Of a DNA stretch of 5,176 nucleotides, positions 1 to 4,272 are shown one piece after another. Both the position numbers and the translations under genes were made by a program. Source of the DNA: an uncultured Bacillota bacterium (GTDB lineage Bacteria > Bacillota > Clostridia > Christensenellales > UBA1242); the NCBI GenBank assembly GCA_949282835.1, contig CASDQU010000039.1, forward strand, positions 1-5,176, read 5' to 3'. Below the pieces are notes generated by a model. That model saw only the letters and a program-made list of their open reading frames with translations. It was not told where the DNA came from and did no database searches. Position 1 is the stretch's first letter. Every line of letters begins with the position of its first letter.

Positions 1-178
1 TATTGACAAATTCTAATGTTATATTTAAAGTTGCAGCCTCTGACGAGTCCTGTTCTTCTTGGCTTTCTTCTTGCTCATTGACAATAATTTCATATGATTT
101 ATCAATCGACAAAAGAGAGACGCCTGTTAGCATGACTAAAAAACAAAAAAATATTAAAAATCTATATTTTTTAAACAT
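1..178 (-). CDS. Partial gene for a predicted exported or membrane-anchored protein of unknown function (N-terminal 59 residues)
   Basis: I do not recognise this gene. The frame starts at ATG (178-176), is open for 59 codons and runs off the left edge, so its C-terminus is missing. The start is supported by AAAGGAG at 189-195, 10 bases upstream. The product begins with MFKKYR, a short basic stretch. A hydrophobic segment of about 18 residues (roughly 7-24) follows, rich in F, L, I and V. After it comes a hydrophilic stretch crowded with E and Q (NEQEESQEEQ, about 34-43), then a more beta-like tail. This fits a signal peptide or N-terminal membrane anchor with the body outside the cell. There is no lipobox cysteine after the hydrophobic core, and the only Cys (residue 12) lies within it. 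The gene has its own promoter with a G9 tract in the spacer, which suggests variable expression. Low-complexity linker-like sequence after an anchor is common in surface proteins, but the actual role is unknown. Confidence 0.75.
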   Translation of the reverse strand, partial: MFKKYRFLIFFCFLVMLTGVSLLSIDKSYEIIVNEQEESQEEQDSSEAATLNITLEFVN

Positions 179-272
179 CCTCTTCTGTCTCCTTTGATTT
201 ATTATTTGCAAAATGCCACTTATTTAACTTATTTATAGCATAAAAATTTCGATTTTTTCCTTTATCAACTTT

Positions 273-303
273 AGTATACCAAAATCCCCCCCCCATCTGT
301 CAA
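273..303 (-). promoter_or_regulatory. Predicted promoter with a nine-G homopolymer in its spacer (candidate phase-variable promoter)
   Basis: On the minus strand a perfect -35 box TTGACA (303-298) is followed by a 19-base spacer and a -10 box TATACT (278-273). TG occurs one base ahead of the -10, giving an extended -10 TGGTATACT. The spacer contains nine consecutive G (294-286), the only such run in this AT-rich window. The usual optimum spacing is 17, so loss of two G would give optimal spacing. Transcription would begin near 266, leaving an untranslated leader of about 88 bases before the ATG at 178. The boxes are seen directly; promoter activity and switching are inferred. Confidence 0.7.
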
Positions 304-323
304 ATGATTGTGGTTAAATTTAG

Positions 324-388
324 CTAAAAATTTTCGACACGCTGATTGGTAAAATCGACTAAAATTTCCGTCTCGCTAATTTGCAAAA
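324..388. repeat. Imperfect direct repeat, about 30 bp at 35-36 bp spacing, upstream of the G-tract promoter
   Basis: The plus-strand stretch from 324 (CTAAAAATTTTCGACACGCT) is echoed from 359 (CTAAAATTTCCGTCTCGCT), and similarity continues through GATTGGTAAAA versus AATTTGCAAAA. About four fifths of positions agree by eye with one gap. A perfect 10-bp palindrome TTTAGCTAAA (319-328) overlaps the first copy. The repeat lies just upstream of the -35 box at 298-303, where activator or repressor sites often sit. AT-rich sequence can produce such resemblance by chance, so this is a tentative call. Confidence 0.35.
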
Positions 389-444
389 AAAATTAACAGG
401 CTGAAAGAAGATTATTTTATTGATGGTTTATTTAAACTGACTAT

Positions 445-471
445 AAAAAAAGCACTAACTTTCTAGTGCTT
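445..471 (-). terminator. Intrinsic terminator, distal of two after rpmE
   Basis: On the minus strand an 8-bp perfect stem AAGCACTA / TAGTGCTT (471-464 with 457-450) closes a 6-base loop. The stem runs directly into U residues: the complement of A451-A445 gives seven U, the first two of them in the stem. This is the better-formed of the two hairpins after rpmE. It would shield the promoter at 273-303 from operon read-through. Confidence 0.8.
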
Positions 472-508
472 AAAGAGTTAACAAATTGAATTATTTAGCT
501 ATTTAACT

Positions 509-554
509 AAAAAATGCCTAAAACTAGCAACAAATAACTAATTTTAGGCATTTT
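509..554 (-). terminator. Intrinsic terminator or hairpin, proximal, 24 bases after the rpmE stop
   Basis: A perfect 13-bp inverted repeat AAAATGCCTAAAA (511-523) and TTTTAGGCATTTT (542-554) encloses an 18-base loop. In minus-strand RNA the second arm ends in six U (514-509). The core is TGCCTA, so the GC content is modest and the loop is long. It may act as a weak first terminator or a 3'-end stabiliser ahead of the stronger hairpin at 445-471. Confidence 0.65.
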
Positions 555-578
555 CACAAAATCTTGTAATTAAAACTC

Positions 579-782
579 TTACAAACCATATTTTTTATTG
601 AATTTTTCAACATTGCCGCTGGTATCAACAATCTTCTTCTTGCCAGTATAGAAAGGATGGCATTTGTTACAAATATCAATGCTTAAAGTATCGCCTTTAA
701 CATTGGATCTTGTTTTAAAAGTGTTTCCACAAGCGCAAGTTACAGTTACTTCATGATAATCTGGATGAATATCTTTCTTCAT
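579..782 (-). CDS. rpmE: 50S ribosomal protein bL31, zinc-binding (C+) form
   Basis: This is a full-length bL31 of 67 residues, the usual size, which sits at the central protuberance of the large subunit and contributes to the bridge to the small subunit. It opens MKKDIHPDYHEV, the family's signature start. It keeps the four zinc-binding cysteines Cys16, Cys18 (CACG), Cys38 and Cys41 (CNKC), followed by HPFYTGK and the FNKKYG tail. These mark the zinc-dependent C+ form rather than the cysteine-free form used in zinc starvation. The ATG at 782-780 is chosen because AAGGAGG (795-789) lies 6 bases upstream. An ATG at 812 would add ten residues that overlap rpsR and encode the binding site itself. 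The gene follows rpsR by 16 bases as the last gene of the rpsF-ssb-rpsR-rpmE operon. That location is less usual, since rpmE in Firmicutes is often found near rho. Confidence 0.97.
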   Translation of the reverse strand: MKKDIHPDYHEVTVTCACGNTFKTRSNVKGDTLSIDICNKCHPFYTGKKKIVDTSGNVEKFNKKYGL

Positions 783-788
783 AATTTG

Positions 789-795
789 CCTCCTT
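789..795 (-). promoter_or_regulatory. Ribosome binding site of rpmE that fixes its start
   Basis: AAGGAGG on the minus strand, with a 6-base gap to the ATG at 782. It lies between the rpsR stop (799) and the rpmE start, and it rules out the longer reading frame beginning at 812. Confidence 0.9.
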
Positions 796-798
796 AAA

Positions 799-1062
799 TT
801 AATCTCCAACATATGGGAGCAGTGCTATATTTCTAGCTCTTTTGATAGCTGTGCAAAGTTCTCTTTGATGATATGCGCAAACTCCAGTTTGTCTTCTAGG
901 CAAGATTTTGCCTTTTTCTGTGATATATTTTTTAATTTTTGCAACATCTTTAAAATCAATAGTCTTTTCACCTGCTACACAAAAAGCACAAACTTTTTTC
1001 TTAGAAGGTTTTTTAAATTTTTTAACAACAACCTTCTCTTCGCTTTTTACATTATCAGCCAT
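799..1062 (-). CDS. rpsR: 30S ribosomal protein bS18, zinc-binding form
   Basis: This is an 87-residue bS18, a small-subunit platform protein that pairs with bS6 on 16S rRNA. A lysine-rich N-terminal tail (about residues 1-23) precedes the core. Core signatures are KKKVCAFC (21-28), IDFKDV (35-40), LPRRQTG (54-60), CAYHQRELC (62-70) and IKRARNIALLPY (73-84). Cys25, Cys28, Cys62 and Cys70 could form a zinc site, as in the C+ class of S18 proteins. The start has AAGGAG (1074-1069) 6 bases upstream. It begins 16 bases after the ssb stop and is followed 16 bases later by rpmE. The order rpsF-ssb-rpsR is conserved across many bacteria and keeps the bS6 and bS18 partners in one transcript. Confidence 0.97.
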   Translation of the reverse strand: MADNVKSEEKVVVKKFKKPSKKKVCAFCVAGEKTIDFKDVAKIKKYITEKGKILPRRQTGVCAYHQRELCTAIKRARNIALLPYVGD

Positions 1063-1078
1063 GTTTATCTCCTTTTAA

Positions 1079-1486
1079 TTAAAATGGTAAGCTGTCATCA
1101 TCAATAGGCTCAAGTTCAGCAGTATCAGCTTTTGGTGATGAAGGTTTAGGGCTTTCTTGTCCATCAGAATTTCTAGAACTTAAAAACTCTACCTCTTCTG
1201 CAACTATTTCGGTTACATAGCGCTTAGTACCATCACTAGCCTCATAAGAAGAGTTTTGAATACGGCCAATTACCGAACATTTAGAACCTTTCTTTAAAAA
1301 TTTATGACAGTTTTCTGCTTGACCTCTCCAAACCACAATATTAAAGAAGTCTGCCTGTGGGCCGTTGTCGGCATTTGCAAATCTTCTTTGAACAGCAAGT
1401 GAAAATCTGCATACAGAAACTCCGCTATTAGTAGTTGTGATTTCTGGGTCTTTAACTAAATTTCCAATTAGAATAACTTTATTCAT
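1079..1486 (-). CDS. ssb: Single-stranded DNA-binding protein
   Basis: SSB coats single-stranded DNA in replication, recombination and repair and recruits partner proteins through its C-terminal tip. The 135-residue product begins MNKVILIGNLVKDPE, a typical SSB opening. It has an OB-fold of about residues 1-103 with FFNIVVWRGQAEN (47-59, Trp53 a DNA-stacking position), LKKGSKCSVIGRI (64-76) and YVTEIVAEEVEFL (90-102). A short linker rich in S, P, K and D (about 104-127) follows. It ends DDDSLPF, the acidic, Phe-terminated interaction tip, so the gene is complete. The linker is shorter than in E. coli or B. subtilis SSB, making the protein compact. The start has AAGGAG (1498-1493) 6 bases upstream. 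The gene lies between rpsF (35-base gap) and rpsR (16-base gap), the usual place for the main replicative SSB. Confidence 0.97.
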   Translation of the reverse strand: MNKVILIGNLVKDPEITTTNSGVSVCRFSLAVQRRFANADNGPQADFFNIVVWRGQAENCHKFLKKGSKCSVIGRIQNSSYEASDGTKRYVTEIVAEEVEFLSSRNSDGQESPKPSSPKADTAELEPIDDDSLPF

Positions 1487-1521
1487 AATATTCTCCTTAA
1501 ATCAAATTCAAAGTAAATCAA

Positions 1522-1812
1522 TTATTTACTTTCTTTTTTAACAAACATTTGTCTAACAATTCCTTCAGTAATGTTCATGAGTTTTGCCATTGGCTCAACT
1601 TCTTGAGGGTTCATAGTGATGTTCATAAGAACATAATAACCTTCAGTTTTGAAGTTGATAGGATAAGCAAGTTTTCTCATTCCCCATTTATCAATGCCTT
1701 CAATAGTGCCGCCTTTAGCTTCAACATATGAAGAGAATTTTTTAATAAGCTCTTCGCGTTTTTCTTCGCTTACGTCACTAGCAATGATATAAAGAAGTTC
1801 ATACTTATTCAT
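1522..1812 (-). CDS. rpsF: 30S ribosomal protein bS6
   Basis: This is a 96-residue bS6, the normal length for the family, which binds 16S rRNA on the small-subunit platform as a partner of bS18. Signatures are MNKYELLYII at the start, WGMRKLAYPI (43-52), EGYYVLMNI (57-65) and IVRQMFVKK (85-93). The long acidic or glutamate-rich tail seen in some bS6 proteins is absent, as is common in Firmicutes. The ATG at 1812 follows AAGGAGG (1827-1821) by 8 bases. It is the first gene of the rpsF-ssb-rpsR-rpmE operon. A consensus promoter lies at 1891-1919, and the leader of about 72 bases contains an AU-rich hairpin. In other bacteria the bS6:bS18 complex represses this operon through the leader. I see a hairpin here, but not the CCG element of that motif. 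Confidence 0.97.
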   Translation of the reverse strand: MNKYELLYIIASDVSEEKREELIKKFSSYVEAKGGTIEGIDKWGMRKLAYPINFKTEGYYVLMNITMNPQEVEPMAKLMNITEGIVRQMFVKKESK

Positions 1813-1840
1813 TCGCTATACCTCCTTTTGGACTAAAATG

Positions 1841-1863
1841 GTTTTTTGTTTGCCACAAAAAAC
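1841..1863 (-). promoter_or_regulatory. Leader hairpin of the rpsF operon mRNA
   Basis: In minus-strand RNA, GUUUUUUGU (1863-1855) pairs perfectly with ACAAAAAAC (1849-1841) around the loop GGCAA. It lies about 14 bases before the rpsF ribosome binding site. A smaller GCAGU/ACUGU stem sits near the predicted 5' end (about 1881-1868). The second arm is followed by CAUUUUAG rather than a U run, so this is not an obvious terminator. Autoregulation by bS6:bS18 is established in other bacteria, but no CCG triplet of the described motif is present, so any such role is conjecture. Confidence 0.45.
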
Positions 1864-1890
1864 AAGGACAGTATTCCACTGCTTGATATG

Positions 1891-1919
1891 ATTATAATGA
1901 TAAAAGTAATTTTTGTCAA
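1891..1919 (-). promoter_or_regulatory. Consensus sigma-A-type promoter of the rpsF-ssb-rpsR-rpmE operon
   Basis: A perfect -35 TTGACA (1919-1914), exactly 17 bases of spacer and a perfect -10 TATAAT (1896-1891). Transcription should start near 1884, giving a leader of about 72 bases before the rpsF ATG. A full consensus match fits strong, growth-linked expression of ribosomal genes. Confidence 0.9.
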
Positions 1920-1961
1920 GTGTATTTAACAAAGGAAAGATGAATTTCTGCTCTTACTTAA

Positions 1962-1993
1962 AAGACATCTTGGTCAATTTCTCAAGATGTCTT
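1962..1993 (-). terminator. Probable intrinsic terminator after the 211-residue gene
   Basis: A perfect 11-bp stem AAGACATCTTG (1962-1972) and CAAGATGTCTT (1983-1993) surrounds a 10-base loop, starting 11 bases after the stop codon. In minus-strand RNA the second arm ends in only four U (1963-1960) before AAG, so the U tract is short. A 12-base direct repeat TCTTACTTAAAA (1952-1963 and 1990-2001) brackets the hairpin. Confidence 0.6.
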
Positions 1994-2004
1994 ACTTAAA
2001 ATCT

Positions 2005-2640
2005 TTATTTTTGCTCTCTTTCCTCGGCAGTTTTATCACTAGAGCGCGATATTTCTTTTAGAATTTGCATTTGCTCATAAATTTTATCCCAGTTTTCTGG
2101 CAAAGCTGGCTGCGCAAATTCCACAGTGATATTTTTATCGTTTAAAAAACTTTTGCTTGCAAGCTCTAATGCTGCTTTATGGCCATTGGTGCTAAGTATT
2201 TGCAAATAGTAATTTAAATATGAAATGTAATAATTCATTGTATTAACACTAAGGCAATTAGGAAATTTTCTATAAAGAGGAGATGTTTTATCTTTTAAAA
2301 ACATATTTTGAAAAATTTTATTTTCTCTAAATGTTTTGTTTTTAAACGCAAAACCTTTTATTATATCGTTCCAGTATCCCTTTAAATATGGCTCAACTTC
2401 ATAGCCGCCTGCTTTAAGCCTTGTAACTAGGTATCCATTTATTTTCTTGTTTAAACTGCGAATGTCATTTCGCAGTTCAATTCGCGTTACAAAATCTCTG
2501 TTTTTGTCATCACTTAAATTTATCTTATCCTTTATAAAATTATCTTGCCAGTATAAAACAGTGATGTTTTTCTCTGCCAACCATCGCTCACAACGCTTCA
2601 ACACTTTTGTTGCATCTTTTAAATATGCTTTGATATCCAT
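2005..2640 (-). CDS. Hypothetical protein, 211 residues, probably cytosolic, possibly translated from a leaderless mRNA
   Basis: I do not recognise this protein. It is basic and rich in K, N, Y and F, with no signal peptide or hydrophobic membrane segment. It looks mainly helical: an N-terminal charged region (about 1-70), a middle with GYEVEPYLKGYWNDI (about 79-93), a tyrosine-rich stretch YYISYLNYYLQIL (about 137-149), and a charged C-terminal helix ending EEREQK. Cysteines occur only at about 17 and 129, so no zinc site is apparent. The ATG at 2640-2638 is the only credible start: an in-frame TAA lies two codons upstream, and there is no further methionine for over 100 residues. No Shine-Dalgarno sequence precedes it, unlike every other gene whose start is visible here. 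TATAAT ends 7 bases before the ATG, which suggests a leaderless transcript. It has its own promoter and terminator, so it is a single-gene unit between tilS and the rpsF operon. Base composition resembles its neighbours. Confidence 0.8.
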   Translation of the reverse strand: MDIKAYLKDATKVLKRCERWLAEKNITVLYWQDNFIKDKINLSDDKNRDFVTRIELRNDIRSLNKKINGYLVTRLKAGGYEVEPYLKGYWNDIIKGFAFKNKTFRENKIFQNMFLKDKTSPLYRKFPNCLSVNTMNYYISYLNYYLQILSTNGHKAALELASKSFLNDKNITVEFAQPALPENWDKIYEQMQILKEISRSSDKTAEEREQK

Positions 2641-2646
2641 AAATTA

Positions 2647-2674
2647 ATTATATCATAATATTTTCAGAAATCAA
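2647..2674 (-). promoter_or_regulatory. Predicted promoter of the 211-residue gene, placed for leaderless transcription
   Basis: TTGATT (2674-2669), a 16-base spacer, then a perfect TATAAT (2652-2647). Only six bases separate the -10 from the ATG, so transcription would start at or within a base or two of the A of the start codon (2640). The -35 box overlaps the inverted repeat at 2664-2688. Confidence 0.6.
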
Positions 2675-2688
2675 GAGTCAATTTCTGA
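2664..2688. promoter_or_regulatory. Operator-like inverted repeat over the -35 region
   Basis: TCAGAAAT (2664-2671) and its exact reverse complement ATTTCTGA (2681-2688) flank a 9-base centre, with arm centres 17 bases apart. The left arm and centre cover the -35 box (2669-2674) of the 211-residue gene. Two-fold symmetry at that position is typical of repressor sites. No regulator gene is visible in the window to pair with it. Confidence 0.45.
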
Positions 2689-2752
2689 TAATAAAACAGC
2701 GCTTTAATTTATTACTTATTAAAGCCCCAATAGTTTTGACGCTTTTTATTAT
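2688..2752. repeat. Nested inverted repeat of 65 bases between tilS and the 211-residue gene
   Basis: The outer arms ATAATAAAACAGCG (2688-2701) and CGCTTTTTATTAT (2740-2752) are complementary over 13 bp, with one bulged C at 2697. Inside, GCTTTAAT (2701-2708) pairs exactly with ATTAAAGC (2718-2725); G2701 can pair in only one of the two stems. The result is a long stem carrying an off-centre hairpin and a 14-base unpaired strand. No reading frame is evident. It could be a folded RNA, a small mobile remnant or a second weak transcription-end structure; I cannot tell which. Confidence 0.5.
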
Positions 2753-2760
2753 TAAAACAT

Positions 2761-2788
2761 AAAAAAACAATCTATAAAAGATTGTTTT
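2761..2788 (-). terminator. Intrinsic terminator of tilS
   Basis: In minus-strand RNA AAAACAAUCU (2788-2779) pairs with AGAUUGUUUU (2773-2764) around a 5-base loop. The stem runs into a U tract encoded by A2767-A2761. It begins 13 bases after the tilS stop. Confidence 0.85.
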
Positions 2789-2801
2789 CGTAAAATTATT
2801 G

Positions 2802-4130
2802 CTATTTTTTAAGCTCGACCAAATATGCTGTTGGCACATCTTCCACTTTGACCTTGCTTGAAATCTCTACGCCCGCAATGGCAAAGATTTCATTTCCGCT
2901 TGCTAGTACTGGCAGTGTGTCTCTAATTCTTGCTGGTATTTTTTTGTCTATTAGGAAAGATTTTAATTTTTTACTTCCGCCGCCAAATTTTGTGAACACA
3001 TCGCCATCTTCTCTAAATCTCCATACGGCATCTTTTGGAACTTTTCTATAATCTAGAACTATTTGTCCCTCTTTTGCATTGAAATCTTTAACTCTCTTAA
3101 CAATGAGCTTGCCACCACCTGGCAGATCAAATTCGCCGCATCTGAATGGAATATTTATTACGGGTTTTTCTTCATGTTTGTTGTGCAATGTAAGATAATC
3201 GTATTCCTTAACTGCGACCACTTCAAATGGCAAATGTATTCTCTTGCCGTTATCACAGTTGAGCGCAAGATCTTTTATTGCATCAATATGTTTTTTCTCT
3301 ATATCTTTATTGACGCCTATCGTTTTGAAAGCTTTGAAGATGATCCTTGAAGTAATTGCATTTTCATATAGGAAATATGAAAGAGGAATTTTTACTGCTT
3401 TGTCTTCAATGATAAAAGCATCTGTATGGATCTGGCTGTTAATATAATCATCGTCTTCTTTTACTGCTTTCCCAAAGCTTGCGATAGCATTGATAGCTCC
3501 TGGCCATTTTGAAAGGATGTCTTTCATAATTTTATTGCGAACAAAATTGCGTGCGTAAGAGTCATCTTCATTTGTCTCATCTTCAACATAGTCAAGATGA
3601 TTGTCGTCAAGATATTGATATATTTCTTGCTTTGTGGTATTTAACATTGGTCTTATGTATACCTTTTCGCTTATTGCACTCATTCCTTTCGCGCCAGCAA
3701 CTCCGCTGCCTCTAAAAATATGCATCAAAATTGTTTCCGCTTGATCAGACATATGATGAGCTAAGGCAATCTTATCAACAACACCTTTTCGTAAAAGCGT
3801 TTTGAAAACTCCATATCTTGCCTCGCGAGCAGCGCTTTCAATACTTATCCCCTTCTCGCGCGCGATCTTTGGTGCGTCCACGCGGAATTTATAATATCTA
3901 ATTCCTAGTTCTCTTGCCTTTTCTTTTACAAAATCTGCGTCTATATAACTATTTTCTCTTATTTCATGATCAACATGAATTGCGACAACTTCAATGTCAT
4001 ATCGTTCTTGATTTTGTGCAAGAAAATGTAACAATGCCATTGAATCACTGCCACCGCTACACCCCACGCCAATAATTTCGCCACTTTTCAATAAATTATT
4101 TTGTCTGATAAATTCTTCACAAGATTGCAT
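2802..4130 (-). CDS. tilS: tRNA(Ile)-lysidine synthase
   Basis: TilS uses ATP and lysine to turn cytidine 34 of the CAU-anticodon tRNA-Ile into lysidine, so that the tRNA carries isoleucine and reads AUA. The 442-residue product is near the usual full length. The N-terminal ATP-pyrophosphatase domain has the PP-loop SGGSDS (25-30), HVDHEIRENS (52-61), HHMSDQAET (125-133), RGSG and GM (140-150), and DETN...ARNFVRN (184-199). A central TilS region (about 210-320) follows. The C-terminal TilS domain (about 370-440) includes KKLKSFLIDKKIPARIRDTLPVL. Where many members have DDQ, this one has SDQ, a position known to vary. The start has GGAAGG (4140-4135) 4 bases upstream. It follows spoIIE, a pairing known from Bacillus and clostridia, but hpt and ftsH, which often follow tilS, are absent here. 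Its own promoter and terminator suggest expression independent of sporulation. Confidence 0.96.
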   Translation of the reverse strand: MQSCEEFIRQNNLLKSGEIIGVGCSGGSDSMALLHFLAQNQERYDIEVVAIHVDHEIRENSYIDADFVKEKARELGIRYYKFRVDAPKIAREKGISIESAAREARYGVFKTLLRKGVVDKIALAHHMSDQAETILMHIFRGSGVAGAKGMSAISEKVYIRPMLNTTKQEIYQYLDDNHLDYVEDETNEDDSYARNFVRNKIMKDILSKWPGAINAIASFGKAVKEDDDYINSQIHTDAFIIEDKAVKIPLSYFLYENAITSRIIFKAFKTIGVNKDIEKKHIDAIKDLALNCDNGKRIHLPFEVVAVKEYDYLTLHNKHEEKPVINIPFRCGEFDLPGGGKLIVKRVKDFNAKEGQIVLDYRKVPKDAVWRFREDGDVFTKFGGGSKKLKSFLIDKKIPARIRDTLPVLASGNEIFAIAGVEISSKVKVEDVPTAYLVELKK

Positions 4131-4149
4131 AATTCCTTCCTATATATAA

Positions 4150-4184
4150 TGCACATATTATACTAAATAAAATGTTATTGTGCA
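4150..4184. promoter_or_regulatory. Inverted hexamers flanking the tilS promoter
   Basis: TGCACA (4150-4155) and its reverse complement TGTGCA (4179-4184) are separated by 23 bases, so the pair brackets the -10 box and touches the -35 box. The symmetry could mark an operator or be coincidental, because one arm is part of the -35 sequence itself. Confidence 0.3.
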
Positions 4185-4185
4185 A
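4157..4185 (-). promoter_or_regulatory. Predicted sigma-A-type promoter of tilS
   Basis: TTGCAC (4185-4180), a 17-base spacer and a perfect TATAAT (4162-4157). Transcription would start near 4150, leaving about 20 bases before the ATG at 4130, enough for the ribosome binding site. It lies in the 142-base gap after spoIIE. No GC-rich terminator for spoIIE is visible in that gap, so read-through may also feed tilS. Confidence 0.7.
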
Positions 4186-4272
4186 TATAAAAAGAAAATT
4201 TTTTTGAATAATTTGTTAAAAACCATTGAAAATTTCGATAAAATTTAACTTTTTTCGCGTTTTTATTAATTT

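Noticed and set aside
107..178. Lipoprotein signal peptide in the left-edge protein.
   Set aside because: The only Cys is inside the hydrophobic core at residue 12, and no Leu-x-x-Cys lipobox follows the core.
3..197. Plus-strand open frame of 64 codons.
   Set aside because: It is antisense to the partial gene at 1-178, which has a ribosome binding site, promoter and signal-like N-terminus. The plus-strand frame has none of these.
782..812. Longer rpmE start giving ten extra residues (MLEINLRRQI).
   Set aside because: It overlaps the rpsR end, encodes the ribosome binding site AAGGAGG as codons, and adds residues not found in bL31, which normally begins MKKDIHP.
865..1107. Plus-strand open frame of 80 codons opposite rpsR.
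   Set aside because: It is a mirror of a conserved ribosomal protein gene, with phenylalanine-rich sequence derived from antisense lysine codons.
2848..3447. Several plus-strand open frames of 67-95 codons opposite tilS.
   Set aside because: They are antisense to an unmistakable tilS and have no recognisable products. I treat them as shadows of its codon use.
3731..3757. SDQ in place of the common DDQ in the TilS motif HHMSDQAET, as a sign of lost function.
   Set aside because: The first position of that pair varies among TilS proteins, and the PP-loop, the second Asp and the other motifs are intact.
4186..4272. Intrinsic terminator for spoIIE.
   Set aside because: Only AT-only pairings such as AAATTT with AAATTT are visible, with no stable stem followed by a U run.
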